Assembly: GCA_964455375.1 (NCBI GenBank)
Contig: CAYVXE010000061.1
Span: forward strand, 1 to 25,381
Reading direction: 5' to 3'
Source: CAYVXE01 sp964455375
Lineage (GTDB): Bacteria; Zhuqueibacterota; Zhuqueibacteria; Oceanimicrobiales; Oceanimicrobiaceae
Length of the DNA stretch: 25,381 nucleotides
Below the pieces are notes generated by a model, which saw only the letters and a list, made by a program, of their open reading frames with translations, was not told where the DNA came from and ran no database searches. Position 1 is the stretch's first letter; each line of letters starts with the position of its first letter. Of the stretch, positions 1 through 7,904 are shown piece by piece. The position numbers were made by a program, and so were the translations under genes.

Positions 1-1410
1 TTCCTGGATATTAGGGTCGGACACGACTTTTCCATCGAGGACAATGGCCATGTGTTTACCGACGTTTGCGCCGGTTACACGGGAAAATATTTTTCCGCCT
101 TCTCCGGTGAGTTCCATGGCAACGACCGCCTGTCCTGCCTGTATCTGACTACCGATTTGTACGGAAGCATTGGCAATCATAGAGCCGGTAATTTCAGGAT
201 CTTTCTTCACAACGATTAAGCGATAATACTCCTGATCACCGATTTTAGTTGGTTTTGCAAACATCAAAAACTCACTGTCGTCGGGGATAACCTCCTGAAT
301 TTCCGGAGAGTTTAAGATGCGTTCAACGGCCCGTACATTTTTGGTGGGTACCCCGATGTTGCCGCCAAGGTTTGCCAGAAGCGCATCGAACGGACGGTCT
401 TGGAAGACTTCTTCGTCCACAAGAACCGTTGAATCTGCTGTACTTTTATCCTTGTTTCCCGATTTGTCTTCAACAATGGAGGATTCACCAAAAACATCCT
501 TTAAACTCACTTCTGTATTTTTTCTGATTTTATTTTTATTGGTAGTAGCAGTCAAAGAATCCGGAATGGTGGTTCCTTTTTCTGCGGCGATTTTCTTTTT
601 CATCGCCAGGTTGATATCGTCTAAAATAGACCGAACAACATCCGGGTCTTTTTCAAGTTGGAACTCCAACAAAGCGGTAGTGCCAATGATTTTCTTCGCG
701 CGGTTTACATCCTGAATGCCGGCCAACTCGACAACGATGCGTTGGTCGCCCTGTTTGGTAATGGAGGGCTCGGAAACTCCAAATTCATCAATTCTGTTCC
801 TCAGAACTTCCAGAGTGCGCTCAACCGCATCTTTGGATTCCTTTTTCAGGTCATCGATGATTTTATCATCGGAATCCCGTGTCCTGCCGAAATAACGATT
901 CATAGCAATGCCTTTTTCATGAAATACTTTGCGTAATTCATCAAAAAAGTCAAGATTGTTGGATTGAATTCGTTTAACGGTTTCCGATATAATCTCTTCG
1001 AGAGTTCGATCGGTTTCTTTGGCCAGATTGTGCATTAACTGCGGCAGGTCTATCTCATAAACCAGGTAGGTTCCGCCTTGCAAGTCCAGGCCAAGTTTGA
1101 TAGATTTGGTTTCCAGTTTGGCGATTTTTTCATCGAGGTTGGTCAATTTTTGTACATTATTTAACACGACGTCCAACGAATCGCCATCGGTCCCTTTAAA
1201 CTGATCCCTAACCTGCAATTCAAGATTTCCGCTGGATAGTGCTGTTTTTATATCATCTTGTTTTAATGACGTGTTTTTCTCTATTTTGCTAAATAGAGAG
1301 TCGGCCACATTTTTGTCCTGCCGAAGCTGAAATGTTGGAAACAGCACCACAATAGACCAAACAACGGCCAAAAGAATGATGAGCGTTCTTAGTAAATTAT
1401 TCCTCCGCAT
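1..1410 (-). CDS. secD: Protein translocase subunit SecD (partial, N-terminal part)
   Basis: SecD works with SecF in the inner membrane and pulls translocating proteins into the periplasm using the proton gradient. The visible 470 codons run off the left edge, so the C-terminal membrane domain is missing. The translation opens with MRRNNLLRTLIILLAVVWS, a first membrane helix. About residue 110 comes the signature GLDLQGGTYLVYEID. Further on are VLRNRIDEFGVSEPSI and QRIVVELAGIQD, the conserved P1-domain blocks, and near the edge VAMELTGEGGKIFSRVTG. The ATG at 1410-1408 is preceded by AGGAGG (minus strand, 1426-1421), an excellent ribosome site. A 51-residue gene lies 84 bases upstream on the same strand and probably shares the transcript; secF would be expected beyond the edge. 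The insert between the P1 blocks, around residues 290-330, is rich in K, S, D and T and looks variable. Identity is very secure. Confidence 0.95.
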   Translation of the reverse strand, partial: MRRNNLLRTLIILLAVVWSIVVLFPTFQLRQDKNVADSLFSKIEKNTSLKQDDIKTALSSGNLELQVRDQFKGTDGDSLDVVLNNVQKLTNLDEKIAKLETKSIKLGLDLQGGTYLVYEIDLPQLMHNLAKETDRTLEEIISETVKRIQSNNLDFFDELRKVFHEKGIAMNRYFGRTRDSDDKIIDDLKKESKDAVERTLEVLRNRIDEFGVSEPSITKQGDQRIVVELAGIQDVNRAKKIIGTTALLEFQLEKDPDVVRSILDDINLAMKKKIAAEKGTTIPDSLTATTNKNKIRKNTEVSLKDVFGESSIVEDKSGNKDKSTADSTVLVDEEVFQDRPFDALLANLGGNIGVPTKNVRAVERILNSPEIQEVIPDDSEFLMFAKPTKIGDQEYYRLIVVKKDPEITGSMIANASVQIGSQIQAGQAVVAMELTGEGGKIFSRVTGANVGKHMAIVLDGKVVSDPNIQE

Positions 1411-1494
1411 GTGCGTAAAACCTCCTGATCTTTAAAAGCGTTAGTGACTAAATCTGTATTTGATTACCAAAATCAACGATTGGAGAGGCACCGG

Positions 1495-1650
1495 TTAATT
1501 CACGACTTCTTTTGTCACGAGCCCTTCAGCCATCAATCGCCGAATAACTTCTTTTACGACTTTTTTGATCATGTCGGGGTTCGCTTCAGAGCCGAGATGA
1601 CGAACGGCCATCTCGCTGATATATCTTATTTTATCCTCAGACAATTCCAT
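1495..1650 (-). CDS. Small conserved-looking protein, 51 aa, upstream of secD
   Basis: This is a short open frame that begins MELSEDKIRYISEMAVRHL and ends GLVTKEVVN. It is helical and charged, with no membrane segment or signal peptide. Support for a real gene: it starts 24 bases downstream of a near-consensus promoter (1674-1702), its composition is typical of a folded helical domain, and it sits directly ahead of secD in the same orientation. The predicted leader is only about 17 bases and carries just a weak GAAAG purine stretch. I do not recognise the family. The opening LSEDKI recalls the N-terminus of DUF507 proteins, but the protein is too short to press this. The position is where yajC often sits, yet there is no membrane helix, so it is not YajC. 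Confidence 0.65.
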   Translation of the reverse strand: MELSEDKIRYISEMAVRHLGSEANPDMIKKVVKEVIRRLMAEGLVTKEVVN

Positions 1651-1673
1651 ACCAATACTTTCAACAAACAAGA

Positions 1674-1702
1674 AATATAAATGATTTACACTGAATTTGC
1701 AA
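1674..1702 (-). promoter_or_regulatory. Promoter for the small gene and secD
   Basis: On the minus strand TTGCAA (1702-1697) is followed after exactly 17 bases by TATATT (1679-1674). The expected start of transcription is near 1667, just upstream of the ATG at 1650. The same two hexamers with the same spacing occur divergently at 1731-1759. Confidence 0.7.
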
Positions 1703-1730
1703 GTACTATTTAAGCCACCGAAATAAAATA

Positions 1731-1759
1731 TTGCAAACAGAAAACGGAATGATTATATT
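1731..1759 (+). promoter_or_regulatory. Promoter for the TPR/CHAT-like gene
   Basis: TTGCAA (1731-1736), 17 bases, TATATT (1754-1759). Transcription would begin near 1766. This decides the start of the following gene: the in-frame TTG at 1731 and ATG at 1749 lie inside the promoter, so the ATG at 1791 is used. Confidence 0.7.
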
Positions 1760-1790
1760 GATTTCTATTTTTAACAGACAGACAGCTAAT

Positions 1791-4700
1791 ATGCGTGTAC
1801 TAAACCGTCTCGTAAGTATTTTTTTTATTCCACTTCTTACTGCTGCAACAGCGTTTCCGCAAGAGAACACATACTATCAGGCTGCTACCGAAGCTGCCCG
1901 GCAACGTCACTTCTCTCAGACAATTTCTTTATTAGAACAAGCGATTGAACGGATGCCGTCCTTTTTTCCTGCTTATGTGAGATTGTCTGAAATGTACCGT
2001 TACCTCGGACAATCAGAGCGGGGTAAATCGTTTTTCGATGGCGGAATTGAAGCATATCCGGACAATCCGTATTATTATGCCGGCAAGGCGGAATTGTTAG
2101 CTGCTTTGAATGATTGGAGTGGTGTGTTTTCAAACGGAAAAATAGCCCTGAAACTGGGTGCAACGGAGCCGGAAATTTTACAGCGTGTGGTCGGCGGCGC
2201 CATTCAGATTAAAAAAACAAATGAGTTGCAAAAAATACTGGGCGATTTAAAGAAACAAAAAAGTCAGGCTCATTTGAAACCGTTGGGATATGCTATTTGG
2301 CAGATTAACGCGCACAATTACAAAAGCGCTAAAACGTCACTGCAGAAATATTTGAAAAGTTATCCCGGAGATGCTTTTGCGCATGAATTTCTTGGCGATG
2401 TTTTCGTCCTCGGGAAGAATTTCAAGGTCGCAAAAATACAATATTTTGCAGCACTCCGAAACCTTGGGAAAAACCACCTGCGTCAACGGATTGTTCTCGA
2501 TAGAAAAATGGCGGAAACATTTCAAAAATTGTCCGTACCGGATTCAGCAAAAACATATTATGGCCGAGCGGTTCGACTGGCCAAAGATACGGGACATTTG
2601 TATTTATTGCTACAAATATATAAATCTGCTATTGGCTTTTATCGTGAAAATGATTTTCTCAAAGAGGTCGAGGAAACAGCTCTGTCTGGCATTGACGTTT
2701 TGAAAATCATTGAACCGGGAAGTTCCCGCTTCGCACAATGGTATTTTGATCTTGCCGCAGCTTATGAAAGGTTAGAGGATTATGAACGGGCGTTGCTTTT
2801 TTATAATAAAAGTTTGACCGCATGCACACAAGAGAGCCAAAGTATGTTGCTTTCAAAGGTGAATCTCGGCATTGGCCGGGTTTATTGTGAAAGCGATAAG
2901 CCCGATGAGGCGCAACCGTATCTTGAACAATCTGTTCACCTTGCAAGACAAGGTAGAGATCAGCAAACGGAAGCGTCTGCTTTGATTCTGTTGTCGGATA
3001 TCTATGCTGAACATGGAGATGAGCCTGCGGCGAAAAAAGCTTTAAACATCGTTCTACGTTACAGTCAGCGTGTCCAAAACCACACCCTGACCGACCGGTG
3101 TTTTATTAAACTGGCTTATTTGTATATGGACAACCCTGAAAAACAGCAACGCCGTAATTACTATTTAAGAATGGCAAATTATTTAGCTCTACAAACGTTT
3201 CAGTTGCAATTTCGGGCAAATCATAGTTGGATTCATGGGCAAATTGCTTTGAATGAAAATGATGTAGAAAAAGCCGAGACACATTTTTTGCAGGCGGTTC
3301 AATTGGGAAAGGAAACCGGGTCATATTTGGCTTTGGTGGTTGGTGAAGGCGGTTTGATCCGGACGTATTTAAAAGCAAACATTCCGGACCTTGCAAGCGC
3401 CAGGGCAGATACCGCTCTGATGTATTTGAAAGAGTATTATCCTTTGTACTATGAAGAAAATGTGTCTGAATATTTTGATATAAAAAAGGATGTGATCGTT
3501 CCGGCAATTATGGCCTATTCTACGGTTGGCAGCTTAGATAAAATATATGCCGCCATTGAACTCTACAAGTCTATACAACACCTGAATACGATACGCCCGA
3601 TACAATATCAACTGCTGCAACCTTCGGTTGCAGATTCAGTGGTAAAAAAATTCGCCAGAAATAAAAATCAAATAAAGCAAAAGTGGAATGAGCTCTGGCA
3701 ACTTTGGCAACAAGATGCCCATGACCATCTTGAAGTTGTACTTAAAATAAAAAGTGATATAAAACGGCTGCATGTCAACAGAATTGAAGCGATCAATCGG
3801 TTATTATTGACGGAGCCGAAATTAATATCATTGGTAAGTCCAAGACCGCCTGAATTACGTAATTTGCAAGTTTTTCTGAAACAGGAAAATAGGACTTATA
3901 TTGATTACCTTGTGGAGGATACGGCCACATTTATTTTAGTCGTAACACCAGAAAGTATTTTTTGTAAACGCTTGAATGTCAGTAAACCTTTTCTTCGGAA
4001 CCTTGTATTTCAGTTGAGTCCGTTATTTGTTGATCCGCAAATAGAGAACCCTGATCGCGTGAGTACCATCTATCGGTTAGACACCGCTTATCAGTTATAT
4101 CAATTGTTGTTTTACCCAATAAAAGAGTGGCTTCCCGGGAATAACCATATTATTATATCCGGAGATGACGTTTTATCACGATTGCCCTTTGCCGCGTTGG
4201 TTTCCGATACAGATCATCTGGCAGATAATTATGATTATCCACACGCTAATTTTTTGGTAAAAAAGTATCTATTTTCTTACATTCCAAATGCACAACTTTT
4301 GCTTTTGAAGTCAACCGGGGGAAAAGAGAAATCACCGCTTTTGTGGGCATGTGTGTCTGGACCGAATGCTGTTTCGGCTTCCACGGAATATTCCAGCCAT
4401 CCGCAGGAGTTTGATTTCTTAAAAGAATATCTTGACTTACCGGACACCAAATTCGTTTTACCTGCGGATACGTTGAAGTCAGTATTTTTGAATGAAGGTG
4501 TTGGCAGCGAGATGCTTCATATTGCTTCATCCGCTTTTTCACAAGATGATGCTCCCTTATATACCAAGATACTTTTTTCAAAAACAGACAGTTCGAATGG
4601 CGTTTTACAGGCAGTCGATTTTTTTAATTTAACCATGCCCTCGAGACTTTTTGTGTTGAGTGCACTGAGCAGAAAATTTACACAGAACAGTGACAGGCCG

Positions 4701-5093
4701 GGATATGAAGGATTGTTGCACGGATTGATTTTTTCCGGAACAACCGCTTTGATAACGAATCTTTGGAATATGAAAGATGGTGACACTGGGCAGCTTTTTG
4801 TTGATTTTTATAGTCATATTTCCAATGGGATGATAGAATCGGAAGCTTTGCAAAAGGCAAAAGTCGACTTTTTACAAAATGTTAACCCGAATCCATATTT
4901 TTGGGCTGCTTACACATTTAACGGTCCCTCTTTGGCGATTCCAATACAAATTGAAGACCGACGATCGGTCATTTTACTGACATTTGCAGCCGTAGGCGTT
5001 TTGATTTTTTTAATTGTGACTCAGGTTCGGAAAATGAGGCAGGAAGGGCACGCTGCTAATTCATCGACATCGTCCACTCATAACGATGCTTGA
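1791..5093 (+). CDS. Exported TPR protein with degenerate CHAT (caspase-like) domain and C-terminal membrane anchor
   Basis: The protein has 1100 residues from the ATG at 1791. Residues 1-24 (MRVLNRLVSIFFIPLLTAA...) are a signal peptide. Residues 25 to about 560 are helical tetratricopeptide-like repeats (for example FAQWYFDLAAAYERLEDYER). A linker helix follows, then a CHAT domain over about 690-1050: GDDVLSRLPFAALVSD, GTTALITNLWNMKDGDTG and NPYFWAAYTFNGPS are its characteristic blocks. Residues 1059-1076 form a membrane helix followed by a short basic tail, so the body should face the periplasm. In active CHAT peptidases the His lies in HIATHG and the Cys in LSACxTG. Here the matching stretches read HIASSA and LSALSRK, so His is Ser914 and Cys is Leu959, and the domain should be catalytically dead. 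TPR-CHAT proteins usually act as signalling or effector proteases; this one is more likely a scaffold or sensor. Its last 38 bases overlap the convergent amidase gene. Confidence 0.85.
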   Translation: MRVLNRLVSIFFIPLLTAATAFPQENTYYQAATEAARQRHFSQTISLLEQAIERMPSFFPAYVRLSEMYRYLGQSERGKSFFDGGIEAYPDNPYYYAGKAELLAALNDWSGVFSNGKIALKLGATEPEILQRVVGGAIQIKKTNELQKILGDLKKQKSQAHLKPLGYAIWQINAHNYKSAKTSLQKYLKSYPGDAFAHEFLGDVFVLGKNFKVAKIQYFAALRNLGKNHLRQRIVLDRKMAETFQKLSVPDSAKTYYGRAVRLAKDTGHLYLLLQIYKSAIGFYRENDFLKEVEETALSGIDVLKIIEPGSSRFAQWYFDLAAAYERLEDYERALLFYNKSLTACTQESQSMLLSKVNLGIGRVYCESDKPDEAQPYLEQSVHLARQGRDQQTEASALILLSDIYAEHGDEPAAKKALNIVLRYSQRVQNHTLTDRCFIKLAYLYMDNPEKQQRRNYYLRMANYLALQTFQLQFRANHSWIHGQIALNENDVEKAETHFLQAVQLGKETGSYLALVVGEGGLIRTYLKANIPDLASARADTALMYLKEYYPLYYEENVSEYFDIKKDVIVPAIMAYSTVGSLDKIYAAIELYKSIQHLNTIRPIQYQLLQPSVADSVVKKFARNKNQIKQKWNELWQLWQQDAHDHLEVVLKIKSDIKRLHVNRIEAINRLLLTEPKLISLVSPRPPELRNLQVFLKQENRTYIDYLVEDTATFILVVTPESIFCKRLNVSKPFLRNLVFQLSPLFVDPQIENPDRVSTIYRLDTAYQLYQLLFYPIKEWLPGNNHIIISGDDVLSRLPFAALVSDTDHLADNYDYPHANFLVKKYLFSYIPNAQLLLLKSTGGKEKSPLLWACVSGPNAVSASTEYSSHPQEFDFLKEYLDLPDTKFVLPADTLKSVFLNEGVGSEMLHIASSAFSQDDAPLYTKILFSKTDSSNGVLQAVDFFNLTMPSRLFVLSALSRKFTQNSDRPGYEGLLHGLIFSGTTALITNLWNMKDGDTGQLFVDFYSHISNGMIESEALQKAKVDFLQNVNPNPYFWAAYTFNGPSLAIPIQIEDRRSVILLTFAAVGVLIFLIVTQVRKMRQEGHAANSSTSSTHNDA

Positions 5094-6558
5094 AGTTTTT
5101 GATGCTTTCAAAAATACCTTCAGCCATTTTTTGTTGAAAAGATTTAGTACGCAGCAATTTCGCTTCACGTTTGTTGGAAATAAAAGCTGTTTCGATTAAA
5201 ACATTTGGCATCGAAGCACCTACCAAAACATAAAATCCAGCCTGTTTGATCCCGCGGTTTTTAAGGCCTATTTTTTCATGTAATGATTTTTGAATCATGG
5301 CAGCAAAGTCCTGACTTTCTTTGTTGTAAGCATTTTGAGCTAACGTCGCGAGGATCATGTTCTCTTCGGAAAGGTTTACATTCGGTGCGTTGCTGTCATA
5401 TTTGATAACGGCATTTTCACGCTGGGCAATTTCAAGGGATTCTTCGGATTTGGCCAGGCCGAGAAAATAGGTTGTGGTTCCATTCACTTTAGCGTTTCGG
5501 TTCCAGTTTGCATGCAGGCTGATAAAGAGTTTTGCCTGCTGTTTGTTGGCTAGTTGAGTTCTTTCTTTTAAAGAGAGGTACTTGTCGGAGTTACGCGTCA
5601 TGATAACCTCGACATCCTTCATGTTTTTTTGAATTATTTTTTTCAAGCGTTTGGCAATGTCGAGAACCGCGTTTTTTTCGTACGTACCTCTCGGTCCGAT
5701 AGCCCCGGGGTCTTTACCACCATGTCCCGGGTCGATGACAATTTTATCAATTTTCCATTTTTCCTGGTCGTTTTTTAATTTTTCTAAAATGGTCGACTCA
5801 GAATTGACATGGGATGGGATGGAAATCCAGATTTCATTCGAATGTTGGGTCAAATTTATTTTGCGCTCCGAAATATCTTTTTTCAATTGGAAAGATAGTT
5901 GCGCCATTTGTTCTGACTGTACCGGAACGAATTTTTTAACCAGGCCGTTTTCTATTTTTGTCGTTAACGTTTTTTCATTTACTCTTCCCCCTAAAATATC
6001 CAGGTACAGCCATTTCCGGCTGTAGCGCATATTTACATTTGCGGCAGGAAATTCTTTGCGAGTGTTGACCCTTATGAGAGTTCCATTCGCTTTCTCTTCG
6101 ACAGACACAGCAATAATATTGTCCGACATATCGGTTTCTGTTAAAATGCTGCCGGGATTTTTTTTTCTGAGGGCTGTCTGTAGAATCGGCAAAAAATATT
6201 TTACTGGTAAATATATGTCGCTGTCTTTATAAATGGCTTCGACGGGCATCTGGATAACTTTTTGTCCCACGAGAACAAACGGATTAAACGCCGTAACTGT
6301 AATTTTGTCGTTGGGCAGGTAAAGAATGGCCTTCCGAACTTTATTGCTATAATAACTGTGTGCTTGTAAAATTTCGGCGGCATCCTGTAAAGCAATATAA
6401 TAAAATCCATCAATCAGTCGTGCTGCATTATACATGTTATCTGTCCAATGGGAACGTTGTTCGAAAGACTGAGATGGGTGGGACAGCAGGATAAAGATTA
6501 GCAGAAATAACAATTGCTTGGCGACAGGCCGGTTCGACTTCCGCACAAATACCTTCAT
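5056..6558 (-). CDS. N-acetylmuramoyl-L-alanine amidase (Amidase_3), exported
   Basis: This zinc amidase cleaves the bond between MurNAc and L-alanine in peptidoglycan, for cell separation or wall turnover in the periplasm. It has 500 residues. Residues 10-31 are a signal peptide. Residues about 50-127 resemble the copper-amine-oxidase N-terminal-like domain seen in cell-wall proteins. Residues about 145-250 resemble an AMIN domain, which targets septal peptidoglycan. The catalytic domain runs from about 270 to 490: IVIDPGHGGKDPGA (His279), Glu294, SLHAN (His349) and IETAFISN (Glu456) supply the zinc ligands and catalytic glutamate. All are intact. The ATG at 6558 has only a weak AGAAAAGA ribosome site. 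The 3' end overlaps the convergent TPR/CHAT-like gene by 38 bases. No autoinhibitory helix of the EnvC-regulated type is obvious. Confidence 0.92.
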   Translation of the reverse strand: MKVFVRKSNRPVAKQLLFLLIFILLSHPSQSFEQRSHWTDNMYNAARLIDGFYYIALQDAAEILQAHSYYSNKVRKAILYLPNDKITVTAFNPFVLVGQKVIQMPVEAIYKDSDIYLPVKYFLPILQTALRKKNPGSILTETDMSDNIIAVSVEEKANGTLIRVNTRKEFPAANVNMRYSRKWLYLDILGGRVNEKTLTTKIENGLVKKFVPVQSEQMAQLSFQLKKDISERKINLTQHSNEIWISIPSHVNSESTILEKLKNDQEKWKIDKIVIDPGHGGKDPGAIGPRGTYEKNAVLDIAKRLKKIIQKNMKDVEVIMTRNSDKYLSLKERTQLANKQQAKLFISLHANWNRNAKVNGTTTYFLGLAKSEESLEIAQRENAVIKYDSNAPNVNLSEENMILATLAQNAYNKESQDFAAMIQKSLHEKIGLKNRGIKQAGFYVLVGASMPNVLIETAFISNKREAKLLRTKSFQQKMAEGIFESIKNFKHRYEWTMSMN

Positions 6559-6570
6559 TCTTTTCTAAAA

Positions 6571-6598
6571 CAATTAACGAGACAGTCGAAAAAGTCAA
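6571..6598 (-). promoter_or_regulatory. Possible promoter for the amidase gene
   Basis: On the minus strand TTGACT (6598-6593) is followed after 16 bases by TAATTG (6576-6571). The -35 box is strong and the -10 box poor. A start would fall only a few bases upstream of the ATG at 6558. Confidence 0.35.
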
Positions 6599-6610
6599 AA
6601 TCAAATAAAT

Positions 6611-6687
6611 TATCATGCTGAGCGTTCTCGAAGCATGAGTTGCAAATAGTGGGTACTGCCTTCGACTCCGCTCAGGCTGAAGGTAGA
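6611..6687 (+). repeat. Degenerate dispersed repeat, 77 bp
   Basis: The unit starts TATCATGCTGAGCG and ends CTTCGACTCCGCTCAGGCTG followed by AAGGTAGA. The ends are imperfect inverted repeats, and the right end matches the right half of the 91-bp repeat at 9538-9628. It fills most of the gap between amidase and rhomboid genes. It looks non-coding and mobile or REP-like in origin. Confidence 0.55.
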
Positions 6688-6714
6688 AACGATTTTTTCG
6701 ACAGACTCAACGGT

Positions 6715-7548
6715 TTAATTTTCCTGTTCCTTACTGAATTTTTCGCTGGCGTCCTGCAGGATTCGTTTTTCCTCATCATTGAGCTGATCGTAACCGACAT
6801 CGTTAATTTTATCGAGTATTTCATCAACGCGTTCACGAAACCGTTGCATGTTTTGTTGTTTTTTTAAACTCTGAACCGCCTGCCTCGATTCGCGTTTTTG
6901 TCGGATTAATTTTCCCACATAGTCTAAACGCCAGTCCATTTTTAAATACATGAAACCAACAGCCATACCACCTAAATGAGCAAAATAAGCAACACCATCG
7001 TTGCCGCCGAAAATTCCATATAAAAGTTGTATGCCTGCAAATATCATGACCAAATATTTTGCTTTTATCTGAATCGGCAGGACGAGAAAAAGAAGCAGTG
7101 TAATGATACGGTCAGGAAAGAGTAGGGCGAATGCCGCCATAACACCAAATATTGCTCCTGATGCACCAACCACGGGGATTGGGGAGTTAAAATTAAAAGC
7201 CAGATGGAAAAAACCGGCGCCAACGCCGCAAATCGTATAGTATTTTACAAATTCCCTGGTTCCCAGTGTTCTTTCGACTTCATTGCCAAACATCCAAAGA
7301 AAAAACATATTAATAATAAGGTGCCATGGCCCACCATGTATGAACATGTAGGTAAAAAATTGCCATATCGTAAGTTTTGAAAATATTAAGCTCGGTGTGA
7401 GCCCGAATGCGTGATTCATAAAATGTTCACCACCGGGAATAATAATCTTCATTAGGAACAAGACGACATTTGCGATGAGCAAATACTTGATTGCGGGAGT
7501 TAGCCCGCCGCCAAAACCTAACCTATATGTTCGTTCGTAATACGTCAT
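6715..7548 (-). CDS. Rhomboid family intramembrane serine protease
   Basis: Rhomboids cut transmembrane helices of substrate proteins within the inner membrane. The 277-residue protein has six predicted membrane helices over about residues 18-205. The catalytic pair is present: Ser130 in GASGAIFG and His191 in FAHLGGMAVG. The oxyanion Asn80 (HLIINMFFLW) and the L1-loop block HGGPWH are also intact. Residues about 208-277 form a soluble, highly charged helical tail (KINDVGYDQLNDEEKRIL), a conserved extension of many bacterial rhomboids (as I recall, DUF6576) that probably sits in the cytoplasm. No ribosome site is visible before the ATG at 7548. The amidase gene follows in the same direction after 156 bases that contain a repeat, so co-transcription is uncertain. 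Confidence 0.93.
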   Translation of the reverse strand: MTYYERTYRLGFGGGLTPAIKYLLIANVVLFLMKIIIPGGEHFMNHAFGLTPSLIFSKLTIWQFFTYMFIHGGPWHLIINMFFLWMFGNEVERTLGTREFVKYYTICGVGAGFFHLAFNFNSPIPVVGASGAIFGVMAAFALLFPDRIITLLLFLVLPIQIKAKYLVMIFAGIQLLYGIFGGNDGVAYFAHLGGMAVGFMYLKMDWRLDYVGKLIRQKRESRQAVQSLKKQQNMQRFRERVDEILDKINDVGYDQLNDEEKRILQDASEKFSKEQEN

Positions 7549-7588
7549 AATAAATCGAAATTGAGAAATAAATCGTGATTGTTTAGAT

Positions 7589-7610
7589 GTGTTTTAATAC
7601 ATTAAACCAC
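7589..7610. promoter_or_regulatory. 22-bp palindrome, possible operator
   Basis: GTGTTTTAAT-AC-ATTAAACCAC has 10-base arms with one mismatch and a 2-base centre. It lies 41 bases upstream of the rhomboid ATG, in the divergent region between rhomboid and clpS. The short centre suggests a dimeric repressor site rather than an RNA hairpin. No cognate regulator gene is visible here. Confidence 0.35.
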
Positions 7611-7820
7611 TGTTTAAGTAGACAAATTCCATTTTTTGATAACCGGTAACATTAAGGTACCAGTTTTGCAGACTTTTTGCGGAATACAACCCAATTGTCT
7701 TCGTGACTTTTTGTGGTATCGACAGGCAGGGTTAAAATCTAAATACGGTTATTAATTTTTGTATACATTCTTGCGTTATGTTAGGGATTAATCGTTAAAA
7801 AGTCAAGGGAAAAGTTCTGC
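7611..7820. other. Intergenic region between rhomboid and clpS
   Basis: With the 7589-7610 palindrome and the clpS leader, this belongs to a gene-free stretch of about 350 bases (7549-7904). It holds an imperfect direct repeat: GACTTTTTGCGGAAT (7671-7685) and GACTTTTTGTGGTAT (7705-7719). I see no open frame with a ribosome site, no tRNA and no terminator. Confidence 0.5.
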
Positions 7821-7850
7821 TTGACATTCACGAAAATAGGAAGTTATATT
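7821..7850 (+). promoter_or_regulatory. Strong promoter for clpS-hutI
   Basis: TTGACA (7821-7826), 18 bases, TATATT (7845-7850). Transcription should start near 7857. The in-frame TTG at 7821 is therefore not the start of clpS. The next in-frame ATG (7860) would give a nearly leaderless message; the ATG at 7905 leaves a 48-base leader. Confidence 0.75.
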
Positions 7851-7904
7851 TATAGTATTATGAATTTATACATTTGTAATTTGCGTTCCGCCGCATTGGG
7901 TATT

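Noticed and set aside
1460..1476. Inverted repeat TTGATT-ACCAA-AATCAA between the small gene and secD
   Set aside because: Only six pairs, AT-rich, with no T-run; too weak to call a terminator or attenuator.
1444..1680. Plus-strand open frame of 78 codons upstream of secD
   Set aside because: It is antisense to the 51-residue gene, has a poor composition and no promoter or ribosome site on its strand; it would also run into the divergent promoter.
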